The notes: generated by a model not told the origin, from the letters alone. Shown: positions 26,974 to 36,597, counted from the stretch's first letter. The stretch is 64,000 nucleotides of DNA from CAYMUR01 sp964393615 (GCA_964393615.1 CAYMUR010000003.1:58873-122872); one strand, 5' to 3'. A program made the numbers and translations.

Positions 26974-27369
26974 ATGGGAAAAAAAGGACCGAGAAAAAAA
27001 GTTCCCAAGGAACTGGCCGTTATCAATGCCGACAATTGTACGGGTTGTGAGTCTTGTCTGGAAGTCTGTCCCGTCGATTGTATTTCTATCAAGACAATCA
27101 ATCGGGGAGCCATTAAAGGCACGCAACAGTGGTGTGAAATTGATTTGGAGCGTTGCGTTGGTTGTGAAGTCTGTGTGCATATCCCGCAAAAGAAAACGAA
27201 TCCTTACGAACTGTTGGTCTGTCCATGGGATGCGATCGAAATGGTGCCGACCGAAAATGTAGCCACGGTCGTTGCACAAATTGGCGGACCTCCGGAGTAT
27301 ATCCACGAGCATTGGGACCGGCTTGTTGGTACCGCGCAACATCTAGCGGAACTGAGGGCGGGGAGCTGA
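26974..27369 (+). CDS. Ferredoxin-like protein with two [4Fe-4S] motifs
   Basis: A 131-residue electron-transfer protein. The first cluster motif, CTGCESCLEVCP (Cys 22, 25, 28, 32), is canonical. The second, CVGCEVC (Cys 61, 64, 67), lacks the immediate fourth Cys-Pro; a CP occurs 16 residues later (Cys 83), so the second cluster is bound with a longer loop than usual or the order of ligands differs. A basic N terminus (GKKGPRKKVPKEL) and a 40-residue helical tail flank the core. AAGGA lies about 11 bases before the ATG. No partner oxidoreductase is adjacent. Confidence in the fold is high; the partner is unknown. Confidence 0.85.
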   Translation: MGKKGPRKKVPKELAVINADNCTGCESCLEVCPVDCISIKTINRGAIKGTQQWCEIDLERCVGCEVCVHIPQKKTNPYELLVCPWDAIEMVPTENVATVVAQIGGPPEYIHEHWDRLVGTAQHLAELRAGS

Positions 27370-27374
27370 ACGGT

Positions 27375-27472
27375 GGGGCAGGTGTCATGCCCCGAGTCTT
27401 GCATCGGGAAGTTGACAGAATGCTTTTCTGTCCCGATCACCATGCCCGTCATCGTCTTGGACTATGGTGATC
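27375..27472. repeat. Cluster of inverted repeats between convergent genes
   Basis: Three inverted repeats occur in under 100 bases: GGGGCA/TGCCCC (27375-27393), GACAGAA/TTCTGTC (27414-27432, nested in ATCGGGA/TCCCGAT) and GATCACCAT/ATGGTGATC (27435-27472). None is followed by a T-run. The position between two convergent 3' ends suggests an RNA 3'-end or bidirectional termination structure. Confidence 0.6.
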
Positions 27473-27556
27473 GAGAAACGGTTATCGGAAAACGATCGTA
27501 GTACCTTCTGTGGTCCACCTACGGTTGGGCCGGGATAGTACGGATCAATCTTTGCC

Positions 27557-29296
27557 TCAGTCTTTACCGTAGTGTTCTATTTTTTTCCAGTATTCTTCGA
27601 ATTTTCCTTCGATGTGGAACTCTGGACTGTTGTCGATATCATGGCACCCTAAACAGAGGTTATTGGCATCTTGCAGGCGTAGACGCATTTGTTTGTGAAT
27701 TTGGAGCCGTTCTTCGTCGGAGATGTCGAGGTTGCCTTCTTCTGCTGCCACATGTTCCGATCCGGGGCCATGACAATTTTCACAACCATTACCGTGGAGA
27801 TTTCGTGAAGCTTCCAGTGCCAGGTAACCGGACTTGTAAGGGAAATACCCTTGTGCGTTCCAGCCAGTGACATGGCAACTCAGGCACTCGGGATCATAAT
27901 GCCGAGGTACATTGTAACGTTCTATTGGTTGCACTAACGTTTGCGTCGCATGTGCATGCGGTGTTTTGGTCCAAATGGAGTGTGCTGTCGTATGGCATTC
28001 GCCGCATTTCTGCGAGCCAACAAACGTTCTTCCACTGGGATGGCTGGCTGGCCGTAGTTGAAGCCCATCGAGGCCCAATGCTTCAAGTTGATGCTGATAT
28101 TCGGCTAATAGGCGCAACATTTGTGACGAGTCGGGCCATCTGGTGTCGAGCGCCACACGTTGGTAACGTAAAGGTTGGTCGGCACTGTCGTACACACTGA
28201 GGATACCCGCGTACATACCTTTTGTGCCAACTTGCACAAGGACTGCGTCACTTCCATCAATCTGCTCCGGTTGGTAGGTCGGTTCCCCCGCGCCACCTGC
28301 GGTGACGACGACATCGAATTGTGGAAAATTACGAGCCAGATCTTGTGATTCTTGAATGGAGGCATGAGCCAGTAGTACATACAGGTCACACGATGCTTTT
28401 TCCAATTTCGGCCAGATGGTACTTAGTGCGTCCAACGAAGGAATGATTGCCAACTCGTCACTAGCCACGCGATCGAGATAACTATCGCCCAGCACGGTTG
28501 TCACACCTACTTTATGTCCGTCTGTTTCAATAATTTGAAATTTTGGTACCACTCCGAGGATGTCGACATTCGCTGATAGAAACGGAGGCTCGCCTTCTTC
28601 TCCCACAATGGCAGCCAAAAGTTCCCCAAATGACAAGCGCAGATCATCTGGTCCGAATGCAACCACGTCATATTTCATTTGCCGTAAGCCATTCACGGTC
28701 ATTTGAAATTTGACTTGCGGTTGCACGCCAAATCGCCGTACCTGGTTGCCGATATCCATAGCCACTGTTGGCCAGCCAAGTTCACGGACTTGTTCCAGAA
28801 CACTGTGTCGTCTTGCCAGTCCCCCTTTTTGGTTCGTCAATCCTGTGCATCCACAAGGTTCGATGTATCCATGCTGTCGACCGGTAAGGAACAACGTGAA
28901 CTGTGGCCTAGGCCACTTGGTGAAGTCTGCTAGATCGGTCACGCTGGCGTGTACCGCATGCGCAGGACTTTCGGTTGGCGAACTATTGATGGTGCGGTCG
29001 TTTGTCGTGGACAGACGAGAAGCGTCTGATCCTTCGGTTTTAGATGTGAGCATATCATCAGGAACCGATTGACCGGTCACAGATTCATTGGTGTTTTGGA
29101 TGCTTGTCGGTTCCGTGCAACTACTCAATGAGCTCGTTACGACGAGAAGCATTATTCGCCAGGAGGGCATGAAAGAAGAATGCAGTGTGCGATTGAAAAG
29201 TGTTTTGTGAAAACGACGTGTTTGACCTTTCTGCCTGGGGTTCGGTGACAGCTGTTCCACAATGGTGCTCACGGGTGTAGGCGCTCGCTTAGGCAT
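27557..29296 (-). CDS. Lipoprotein: metallophosphatase-like domain fused to a tetraheme cytochrome c
   Basis: About 579 residues. A hydrophobic segment with lipobox SSLSSC (encoded near 29140-29115) suggests lipid anchoring outside the inner membrane. Residues after the Ser/Thr-rich linker resemble the 5'-nucleotidase/calcineurin-like fold (FLTGRQHGYIEPCGCTGLTNQKGGLARR, VAMDIGNQVRR, YDVVAFGPDDLRL, YVLLAHAS). The C-terminal third has four CxxCH haem sites: CGECH, CLSCH, CENCH and CLGCH, spaced like the cytochrome c554-type family. Such fusions are known from planctomycetes; the substrate is unknown. ATG at 29296 is used because it is seven bases after the upstream gene; ATG at 29170 would give a more compact lipoprotein signal and is a real alternative. 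Confidence 0.85.
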   Translation of the reverse strand: MPKRAPTPVSTIVEQLSPNPRQKGQTRRFHKTLFNRTLHSSFMPSWRIMLLVVTSSLSSCTEPTSIQNTNESVTGQSVPDDMLTSKTEGSDASRLSTTNDRTINSSPTESPAHAVHASVTDLADFTKWPRPQFTLFLTGRQHGYIEPCGCTGLTNQKGGLARRHSVLEQVRELGWPTVAMDIGNQVRRFGVQPQVKFQMTVNGLRQMKYDVVAFGPDDLRLSFGELLAAIVGEEGEPPFLSANVDILGVVPKFQIIETDGHKVGVTTVLGDSYLDRVASDELAIIPSLDALSTIWPKLEKASCDLYVLLAHASIQESQDLARNFPQFDVVVTAGGAGEPTYQPEQIDGSDAVLVQVGTKGMYAGILSVYDSADQPLRYQRVALDTRWPDSSQMLRLLAEYQHQLEALGLDGLQLRPASHPSGRTFVGSQKCGECHTTAHSIWTKTPHAHATQTLVQPIERYNVPRHYDPECLSCHVTGWNAQGYFPYKSGYLALEASRNLHGNGCENCHGPGSEHVAAEEGNLDISDEERLQIHKQMRLRLQDANNLCLGCHDIDNSPEFHIEGKFEEYWKKIEHYGKD

Positions 29297-29303
29297 GAAA
29301 GGT

Positions 29304-30500
29304 TCAATCTTGAATAGAAAATTCCACAAAGATTGGCAGGTCTTTGACCTCAGGGTGGTCGGATTGGATATGAATTTCAGCGTAGCTAGATGTTTCTGTT
29401 CCCAAACGATTGATTTTATGACGTGTGCCAGGAGGAATCACGACTGAAAGTGGATACTTGACCACTAGCCCATTATTGATTTTAGTGCGTTCTCCCAGTG
29501 TGACTTGTAATATGTTACCCGGATCGACGGCCCCCAGTCTCATTTCAATGGTTTCGCGATAAGGGCCTTTCACCAACAGATACAATGTTGTGCTGATCCC
29601 TTTTTGTGCTTCAATCGTTCCCAGTCTTAATAAATTTCTTTCGCTCGAAAAACGAGGTCCAACAACCGAAATGTCACTGACCACTGTTCCTTCGATCGGG
29701 ATTTCCAAATAAGGCGATTCAGGCACATTGGTATGCAGGCGTAATTGCTGCTGGATCCGTCCCAGGGGCAGTCCGGGTTGGATCGTCACCTGCAAGGCGC
29801 TAGCCCTTTTGGCAAATCGATCGGCTGCCCGCTCTGTTGCTGTTGGGGTCAGACCCAACTCTACGTCGAAATGACTAGCTAGGTCTTCATTCAAGAACTC
29901 GTAGCCTGTTAAATCTCCTTTTTCTTCATGGTAGCCGTAGACTACGATTCGGTGTGTGGCCTTTTTACTGGTGGGGAGTCGTCGTAGCACAATGGCTCCT
30001 GGCACGGGTGCTAGCGCCTGTAGAACGCGTCCATGGATGGTTAAATCAACGATGGGCGTCAGCGGATCATTGGTTTCGATTTCGGCTCGCTGCCGAAAAT
30101 CGACTGACTTGCCATTGGGAGTCCATTCCAACGTAACATCGGTACTTTGGCCAGGGGGAATCTCCTCCTGTTTAAGCTGGCTCACGGTACACTTGCACGT
30201 TGTGGATTTTGTTTTGATCAACAGGGGCTTGTCTCCTGTGTTTTGGAATACAAACGAATAAACCCCTTTGCCATGAATCTGCATTGCACCAAAATCGTGT
30301 GTTGTTCCTCCTACGACTGTGACCTGTGGCACGTTTTGCCGTAAAGTTTCAGGGTTTTCGTTCGCCGACTTCCGGCGAATTTCTAACGGATGTTCGGGAT
30401 CGCTGATGTCGACAAATTCTTTCACGGTATAGGCCAACCCAGTGATTGCGCCCAAGATAATAGACAGTAATGCGATGCTGGTCGTTTTCATGCGGGGCAT
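29304..30500 (-). CDS. DUF1573 domain protein, membrane-anchored
   Basis: A 398-residue protein. An N-terminal hydrophobic helix (ALLSIILGAITGLAYTV) acts as signal or anchor. A DUF1573 domain follows (about 60-150: VVGGTTHDFGAMQIHGKGVYSFVFQNTGDKPLLI, TTCKCTVSQL, IPPGQSTDVTLEW), an Ig-like/ASH-type beta sandwich. Two or more similar beta domains follow to the C terminus. DUF1573 proteins are abundant in planctomycetes and Bacteroidetes; no biochemical role is established. The next gene starts seven bases after its stop, so it is probably co-transcribed with the metallophosphatase-cytochrome gene. Confidence 0.85.
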   Translation of the reverse strand: MPRMKTTSIALLSIILGAITGLAYTVKEFVDISDPEHPLEIRRKSANENPETLRQNVPQVTVVGGTTHDFGAMQIHGKGVYSFVFQNTGDKPLLIKTKSTTCKCTVSQLKQEEIPPGQSTDVTLEWTPNGKSVDFRQRAEIETNDPLTPIVDLTIHGRVLQALAPVPGAIVLRRLPTSKKATHRIVVYGYHEEKGDLTGYEFLNEDLASHFDVELGLTPTATERAADRFAKRASALQVTIQPGLPLGRIQQQLRLHTNVPESPYLEIPIEGTVVSDISVVGPRFSSERNLLRLGTIEAQKGISTTLYLLVKGPYRETIEMRLGAVDPGNILQVTLGERTKINNGLVVKYPLSVVIPPGTRHKINRLGTETSSYAEIHIQSDHPEVKDLPIFVEFSIQD

Positions 30501-30736
30501 TGAAGGAAAATTCTAAGGGTAAAGGAAAGGTGGCAGTCTTCTGCGAGAGGCAAAACGAGACTAATCAATGATTCGGTTCACCATTTTACAGTATACCGGG
30601 TTTGGAGTGGAATGCCTGCAGACGTCAGGAGAAAGTAAATACGAGCCTCACAAATGGAGCCAGTCTTTATGGAGTTGTCAGATCGATCAGTTCCAATTTC
30701 AAGAGAGGCTGAAAATAGGTGTCAAAGATTCCACGA

Positions 30737-32959
30737 TCAGTTTGAATTCTTACGCAAAACAACCATGCACTGTTCGGCACTTTGATTGTCAGGAGTGATT
30801 TGTAGTGTTGGAAAGTTTCCTGACGGCGGTTCATCGAATAAACGCCTCTGCTTTAATTTTAGTTCTTTGTGTGGGTTGAGGCGGTCGAGTCGAAGTGCTG
30901 TTGTTGCTGCTTCCGCAGCTTCCTCCGATCGTCCTAGGAGGTGTAACGACCACGCATAGTCTGCCTGGAGAGCGCTGCTGGTGGGGTAAAGCTGTGTCGC
31001 ATCAAGCAGGAAACGTTCTGCCTTTTCCAGGTGGGCAGGTGTGTCGGCTTTGATGCCGGCTAGCAAATACCATAAACCAGCTTGGCGCAATGCGTAGGGT
31101 GAATGCGCGTTGTATTTTAAAATCATTTCGACACTGTGTTGGAATTCGGAAAAATCCCGATTGTCTTCTTGGGAAAGCCAACGCTCAAAATGCTGCGTTG
31201 CTAATTGGTTCCAGAAATCGGAATTCCAGGGGTCTTTGCCAGTCAGCACAGGTTGATAGGCAGTCAAGTAACAGGCCAGGCAGAGTGCGATTATGAGCAG
31301 AACACTCACGATGAGTCGCCATTGACCAAGTACATGCAGTGTTAGTGTACCAGGGGAACTGCACATGGAAATTGCCATCAGTAACCAGATCGATCCGACA
31401 ACACCCGGAAATCCGATACCACCCGTGAAAGCTAAAGTGAGGAACGCCACGCAAATGGCAACGATCGTAGTGCCAGGTGCGAGTCCACCGTGGCAGACCC
31501 AACGATGTAGTAACCACAGGCAAAGAGTTGCTGGTACGATGGTAACTACGAAGCATTCGAGTGGTAGTGTGAAGCCGACCAGAACGGACAACGGAAAAGA
31601 GAAAACCAAGCCGAGAGCACCTCCTCCGTAGATCCAACGTATTGGCTGCTGCGAGGATTTATACAGGTCATTGCCTGGCTGTTGCTCATCGTCGTCGTTG
31701 GAGGTCGCATTGAGGGATCGACAGGTAGACCAGAAAAACAGGATCAGCATTGTTGTCAGGGCAAGCATCGCCGGCGTGCCACCATTGGCCCAGACTTCTA
31801 GGAAAAAATTGTGCGGATCCTTGATCTCTTCGCTAGCTTGTGGCAGTTTGTATTGCAGGTAATACTCTTGAAAGTTTCCCAGGCCACAGCCAAACCAAAG
31901 ATGGTTAGTGATCAACTGCCACGTGGCTTGCCAATATTCGATTCGATATTGTAACGATTTTGGAGCTTCGCTGAGCATTTCCACATCCAGGCCGCCAGAA
32001 CGGATGGCGATTCCAGTGACCAAAGATAGTATGCCAATCGCTACGATCGACAATCGACCAAATTTTGTATGCAATACGCGCCATTGTAAAACCATGATCA
32101 GCGCGCTTCCTGTTAAAGCGGCAAGGATCCCCGCCCGACTTTTCGTTAACAGCAAACAACTACCCATCAACGCCAGCAATATACATGTTGTGACCAGTTT
32201 CCATGTTGGGAGGTCGTGACGGTAGCTGGTGTGAGCGACAATCCCTAGAGTCACCACCAGCCAGGGAACGAGAAATGCCGCTAAGGAATTGGTTAAACCG
32301 AAAGTAGCCCAGGGCTCAACGCTTTTTAGTCTTTGTTCAAAATGAACCACTTGTGGGCTTCCCTCCGTGGCGTAGACACCTGCATCGCGACGGATTTGAG
32401 CACGTTCTTCTGCGGAAGCGTCAAAATAAGAAGTACGTTGGTCCGGTAAACTCACGCTGAATTGATAGATGCCATAGCTGGCGAGGGCCACTGCCAGACT
32501 AATCATAACAGCACATACCGCGCGAACTTCGACAGCAGACCGGATCAATTGCAGGCACATGCGAAATCCGATAACGTAGGCGATCCATTCCCAAAGCATA
32601 TTAATGGCTGGTCGTGCTGCACCATTTTTCGCCATCACGATCACGCTGATTGCCAGCCAGCATACCAAGAACAGGAAAGCGGTTCCCACGGGTTCGAACC
32701 GAGCCTCCAGCGTACCACGTAACAGCCCTTGAACCAGCCATGTCAATGCAATGAGCCACAGGAGCATGACCAATGGAAGCCCCGAGCCAAAATCGGCAGC
32801 AGCTTCGCTGGGGATCAACGGAGTCGCTACATAGACACCGATTAATGCGGCAAGCAAAATGTGACGAATTCGATTCAAGGGCGGTACATCGCCGCTAACG
32901 ACATCAGAAAATGTCGTATTAATGGGAGCCATCCGGGTTGTCGATTTGGGACGCGTCAT
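30737..32959 (-). CDS. O-antigen ligase / polymerase-like membrane protein with C-terminal TPRs
   Basis: A 740-residue inner-membrane protein with about a dozen membrane helices and a large periplasmic loop containing the Wzy_C-type signature (YRIEYWQATWQLITNHLWFGCGLGNFQEYY, then DPHNFFLEVWANGGTPAML). The O-antigen ligase family (WaaL/Wzy) joins or polymerises undecaprenyl-linked glycans. The last 150 residues form TPR-like helices (YALRQAGLWYLLAGIKADT, ALQADYAWSLHLLGRSEEAAEAA). Its start overlaps the end of the WecA/MraY-like gene by 41 bases (or by 14 if ATG at 32932 is used), tying the two into one glycan pathway. No polysaccharide glycosyltransferases lie beside them. Confidence 0.85.
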   Translation of the reverse strand: MTRPKSTTRMAPINTTFSDVVSGDVPPLNRIRHILLAALIGVYVATPLIPSEAAADFGSGLPLVMLLWLIALTWLVQGLLRGTLEARFEPVGTAFLFLVCWLAISVIVMAKNGAARPAINMLWEWIAYVIGFRMCLQLIRSAVEVRAVCAVMISLAVALASYGIYQFSVSLPDQRTSYFDASAEERAQIRRDAGVYATEGSPQVVHFEQRLKSVEPWATFGLTNSLAAFLVPWLVVTLGIVAHTSYRHDLPTWKLVTTCILLALMGSCLLLTKSRAGILAALTGSALIMVLQWRVLHTKFGRLSIVAIGILSLVTGIAIRSGGLDVEMLSEAPKSLQYRIEYWQATWQLITNHLWFGCGLGNFQEYYLQYKLPQASEEIKDPHNFFLEVWANGGTPAMLALTTMLILFFWSTCRSLNATSNDDDEQQPGNDLYKSSQQPIRWIYGGGALGLVFSFPLSVLVGFTLPLECFVVTIVPATLCLWLLHRWVCHGGLAPGTTIVAICVAFLTLAFTGGIGFPGVVGSIWLLMAISMCSSPGTLTLHVLGQWRLIVSVLLIIALCLACYLTAYQPVLTGKDPWNSDFWNQLATQHFERWLSQEDNRDFSEFQHSVEMILKYNAHSPYALRQAGLWYLLAGIKADTPAHLEKAERFLLDATQLYPTSSALQADYAWSLHLLGRSEEAAEAATTALRLDRLNPHKELKLKQRRLFDEPPSGNFPTLQITPDNQSAEQCMVVLRKNSN

Positions 32960-34103
32960 GCTGGGCTGTTACCTTGTGTCGCCGTGCGATGGTTTCCAAA
33001 ATACTGACCAGGATTAGGATGCTGATCACCAACATGATCACCAGCATGGCGCCCCAATGGTTGACTTGATGTAGTAACAAGCCGGCTAGGCCACAGATGA
33101 ACGTCAGTAAGTAAATGGTCAGCACAGCCATTGGACGGCTGAATCCCAAATCAACCAAGCGGTGGGAAAAATGGGAAAGGTCCGCGTCGAACAGGCTACG
33201 ACCACGACGTACGCGAATCGTGATTACCGTCAACATATCGTAAAACGGTACCGCCATGATGCACAGTGGTGCCAGAATGGTGTGGTTGAATGTACCAGTG
33301 TATTCAGTGAAAGTGGCCAAAATAGTGGTGACGCCAATGCAATATCCAATGAAGTAGCTGCCTGCATCTCCCATAAACAGTTGGGCGGTGGGCCGATTAT
33401 GCCAGAGAAAACCGAGCAACGAACCGACCAGTACGAATAAAAATCCTGCTACAAACAACTGTGGATAGGTACTACCTGGCTCGGGAACTACCAACATTGT
33501 CACGGCCAGCATGACCGCGGCAATCGCTGCTACTCCAGCTGACAGGCCATCCATGTTGTCCAGCATGTTGAAGGAATTGATTAAACCGACGATCCATACC
33601 AGGGAAAGCAAACCAGTCAACAGGGGAATATCAAGATAGACGGTGAGTCGCCAATGGTCATAACAGTAAACCCCCACCGCCACGATTGCGAGTTGCCAAA
33701 GCAGCCGTATGCGCCAACCGAGTCGCAACACATCGTCGGCCAGTCCCAGCATCATCAGTAAACTGGCCGATGACAACAAAAACCAGACTTCTGGTGCTTT
33801 GGCACGCAAGCCGGTGATGTGTTCCAACATGAAAGGTGGTACCAGTGACTCAGCCCATGTGCCGATCGACACGAACCACAATAAAAGCTGTCCGGTTGCA
33901 ACTGTAATGCTCACGCCTGCCCAGATGGCACGGCCCCCGCCAAGTGGAGTCGATTGTCGATGTGCTTTGTGTCCTGTTCCTGGTTGGTCGACCAGGCCAA
34001 AACGGGGTGCCCAACGACGGACCGCGAACGCAACGAACCAGCTCACGAGACAACTGGGGATGGTGGTACCGAGGACGAGCCAGACAAGATCGGACGATTT
34101 CAT
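32919..34103 (-). CDS. WecA/MraY-family undecaprenyl-phosphate sugar-1-phosphate transferase
   Basis: A 394-residue polytopic membrane enzyme that moves a sugar-1-phosphate (often GlcNAc-1-P) from UDP to undecaprenyl phosphate. About 11 helices are visible. Family motifs: HRQSTPLGGG, LGLADDVLRLGWRIRLLWQ (Asp pair), NMLDNMDGLSAG, AQLFMGDAGSYFIG and the cytoplasmic His-rich loop DADLSHFSHRLVDLG. The last is typical of WecA-type rather than MraY-type enzymes. Its ATG overlaps the TGA of the DUF4416 gene (ATGA), and its end overlaps the O-antigen-ligase-like gene, so the three form an operon. It likely starts synthesis of a lipid-linked surface glycan. Confidence 0.9.
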   Translation of the reverse strand: MKSSDLVWLVLGTTIPSCLVSWFVAFAVRRWAPRFGLVDQPGTGHKAHRQSTPLGGGRAIWAGVSITVATGQLLLWFVSIGTWAESLVPPFMLEHITGLRAKAPEVWFLLSSASLLMMLGLADDVLRLGWRIRLLWQLAIVAVGVYCYDHWRLTVYLDIPLLTGLLSLVWIVGLINSFNMLDNMDGLSAGVAAIAAVMLAVTMLVVPEPGSTYPQLFVAGFLFVLVGSLLGFLWHNRPTAQLFMGDAGSYFIGYCIGVTTILATFTEYTGTFNHTILAPLCIMAVPFYDMLTVITIRVRRGRSLFDADLSHFSHRLVDLGFSRPMAVLTIYLLTFICGLAGLLLHQVNHWGAMLVIMLVISILILVSILETIARRHKVTAQHDASQIDNPDGSH

Positions 34104-34636
34104 GGATTACTGCGTAGGTAATTACGGCATTGGTCAAAAAATGTATGGTAGTCAGCACGTCGGTAATCCGGATAGGTCCATTCGCGAGGTTGCCAACGGC
34201 GATGCCGGTAATGTAGCGTCACTTCGGCATAAATTCCCTGTTCCAAATAGATCCTATGTGCATGATCTTTGGTCGAAGCCAGTACCAGTTTGGCATTGGT
34301 GATATAACCCGGATCCAGGTTGAGAGGTCTTGCCTCAACATGTCCGGCGCTACGCGCGTACTCCACTTCCCAAGTATTTGTTTGGTGTTTTAGCGAAGGC
34401 AATAGGCCTGGGTCCATCAAACGCTCAAACGCAACAAATTGTTTTTGCAAACCCGTGCCCATCGTCGCCGCGTAATAATCAGTTTCTACAAACGAAAACG
34501 GTAAACTAGTGAGCGCAACCGGACCCCATTCGATCGTTGCCTGCTCGGCCGCCCACTCTAACGCTGCCGTATGCCGACTAAACGCCGCCATGACTACCAA
34601 TACCGGAGGATGAACATCAACAGATCCCACAGGCAA
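34100..34636 (-). CDS. DUF4416 family protein
   Basis: A 178-residue soluble protein matching the DUF4416 pattern: a start like PPVLVVMAAFSRH, then TSLPFSFVETDYYAATMG (the ETDYY motif), QFVAFERLMDPGLLPSLK, LNLDPGYITNAKLVLASTKDHAHRIYL, and EVTLHYRHRRWQP followed by TYPDYRR. Function is unknown to me; homologues occur widely in planctomycetes and other phyla. The start appears to be TTG at 34636, or GTG at 34630; no strong ribosome-binding site separates them. The ATGA overlap with the next gene means coupled translation with the WecA-like enzyme. Confidence 0.85.
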   Translation of the reverse strand: MPVGSVDVHPPVLVVMAAFSRHTAALEWAAEQATIEWGPVALTSLPFSFVETDYYAATMGTGLQKQFVAFERLMDPGLLPSLKHQTNTWEVEYARSAGHVEARPLNLDPGYITNAKLVLASTKDHAHRIYLEQGIYAEVTLHYRHRRWQPREWTYPDYRRADYHTFFDQCRNYLRSNP

Positions 34637-34808
34637 AGAGAGTTTCCAGGTTCCAAGGCCGAATGCTTGACCAGTGTCGTGATATAGGATTGTTATCCGC
34701 CGAGATGTTTGCCGACCCTACAGCGTCAAACATTTTATCCCACGCACTGTGTGAACAGTCAGCTAACAATGAGAAATAAGAAGTAACAAATGGACAACTA
34801 ATAAACGT

Positions 34809-36323
34809 TTAATACGCTTTGGCAAACACAGCCTTTGCCTGGCTTGGTTTGCCGGTGAAAATGCATTTTTCCGACTCTTTTTCCGAGTCAAGTGGAACAC
34901 AACGAACAGTTACTTTCAGTTCTTTGAGCAGTTCATTGACCGCAGGGTCTTCGCACCAGGAACAAAGGGCAAAACCACCGTGGATTTCCGGTTGATTGGG
35001 ATTACTGGGTGTAAAATAGTCTCGCAAATCATTGATATTGTTGATGGTTGTCGTATGATCTTTACGCATCTGAACGGCTCGCTGGAACAGGGTTTGATGT
35101 ATGTCATCAAGTAGGTCTGCTACAGTTTTCACAAATGCTTCCCTGTCGACGCCCTGTTTTTCACCCGTGTCACGTCTTCCCAGGAACACTTTATTTTCTG
35201 CGATGTCACGCGCACCGACTTCGACACGCAGTGGCACGCCACGTTTGATATGTTGCCATGATTTTACACCACCACCGATATCACGAGTATCCAGCTTGAC
35301 TGCCACAGGCTGTCCCTGGAAAGACTGGTTTTCCAATTGAATTTTTAACGACTCACAGTACTCCAGAATACTGCTGGTTTCCGCATCGTTTCGTAGGACC
35401 GGTAAAATGACAACATGTACAGGGGCCAGGCGTGGTGGCAACACGAGTCCATCGTCATCACTGTGGGTCATAATCATACCGCCAATCAGGCGGGTAGACA
35501 CGCCCCAGGAAGTTGTCCAGGCAAATTGTTCTGCCCCGTTTTGATCCTGGAATTGGATCTGTTGGGCCCGTGAAAAATTCTGCCCAAGAAAATGTGACGT
35601 ACCAGCCTGTAACGCTTTACGATCTTGCATCATGGCTTCAATGCTATAGGTCGCCACAGCGCCAGGAAAACGTTCACCGGCTGTCTTTTCCCCTTTGATT
35701 ACAGGCATCGCCAGATAATTTTCCGCAAAATCCTCATAAACATCCAGCATGCGCAGGGTTTCTTCAACGGCTTCTTCTCTAGTGGCGTGTGCAGTGTGCC
35801 CTTCTTGCCAGAGAAACTCGGCAGTGCGCAAGAACACCCTGGGGCGCATTGCCCAACGGACAACGTTGGCCCACTGGTTGATCAAAATTGGCAAGTCACG
35901 ATATGACTGAACCCACTTGGCGTACATTGCTCCAATAATTGTTTCACTAGTGGGTCTTACGATGTAGGGTTCGGGAAGTTCGGCGGCGGGTACGAGTCCA
36001 CCCTCTGGGCCAGGTTCGAGTCGATGGTGGGTCACCACGGCACACTCTTTGGCAAACCCTGCGACATGTTCCGCTTCCTTTTCCAAGTAACTTAGCGGGA
36101 TGAACAAAGGGAAATAGGCGTTTTCGTGGCCAGTCTCCTTGAACATGCGATCGAGGGTACTCTGAATTCGTTCCCAGATAGCATAACCCCAAGGTTTAAT
36201 GACCATGCAACCGCGAATATCCGAAGCTTCGGCCAAGTCCGAAGCTTTGATCACTTGTTGATACCATTCGGGATAATCTTCGCCTCGAGTTGGGCTAATT
36301 GCTTGTTTCTTTTTTTTGGCCAT
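34809..36323 (-). CDS. proS: Prolyl-tRNA synthetase (archaeal/eukaryotic type)
   Basis: A 504-residue class II synthetase that charges tRNA-Pro. Motif 2 (FLRTAEFLWQEGHTAHAT), motif 1 region (GCMVIKPWGYAIWERIQ), TSETIIGAMYAKWVQSYRDLP and motif 3 (STRLIGGMIMTHSDDDGLVLP) are all visible, then the anticodon-binding domain (HVVILPVL) and a C-terminal zinc-type domain ending in KAY. The terminal Tyr and the lack of an INS editing insert mark it as the short archaeal-type ProS (ProS type 3). The Lys-rich start MAKKKKQ is a common leader. It is transcribed divergently from the OB-HD gene. Confidence 0.95.
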   Translation of the reverse strand: MAKKKKQAISPTRGEDYPEWYQQVIKASDLAEASDIRGCMVIKPWGYAIWERIQSTLDRMFKETGHENAYFPLFIPLSYLEKEAEHVAGFAKECAVVTHHRLEPGPEGGLVPAAELPEPYIVRPTSETIIGAMYAKWVQSYRDLPILINQWANVVRWAMRPRVFLRTAEFLWQEGHTAHATREEAVEETLRMLDVYEDFAENYLAMPVIKGEKTAGERFPGAVATYSIEAMMQDRKALQAGTSHFLGQNFSRAQQIQFQDQNGAEQFAWTTSWGVSTRLIGGMIMTHSDDDGLVLPPRLAPVHVVILPVLRNDAETSSILEYCESLKIQLENQSFQGQPVAVKLDTRDIGGGVKSWQHIKRGVPLRVEVGARDIAENKVFLGRRDTGEKQGVDREAFVKTVADLLDDIHQTLFQRAVQMRKDHTTTINNINDLRDYFTPSNPNQPEIHGGFALCSWCEDPAVNELLKELKVTVRCVPLDSEKESEKCIFTGKPSQAKAVFAKAY

Positions 36324-36597
36324 TCGATGAGAATACCTTTATCGTGGTAAAAATCAGCTTAAAAAAGGTGTGACTACGGGTAGCGGATCATTGTAGAATG
36401 TCACGGCAGGCACAAGCAAGGTCTTCCGCGATGCTGACGCGCCGCATTCGAGTGATTTCCCTCGTTCCCTTCCTGCGATTGTTCCTTTAGAATCGAAAAA
36501 GTTGCTCTCGGTGCTCTGTGTGCCGTAGGATAGTTTTGTCTTTGTTTTATTTTGTGTACTGAAAACTTGCAGGGATTTGCCGAGAAAGGTTCTCTAC

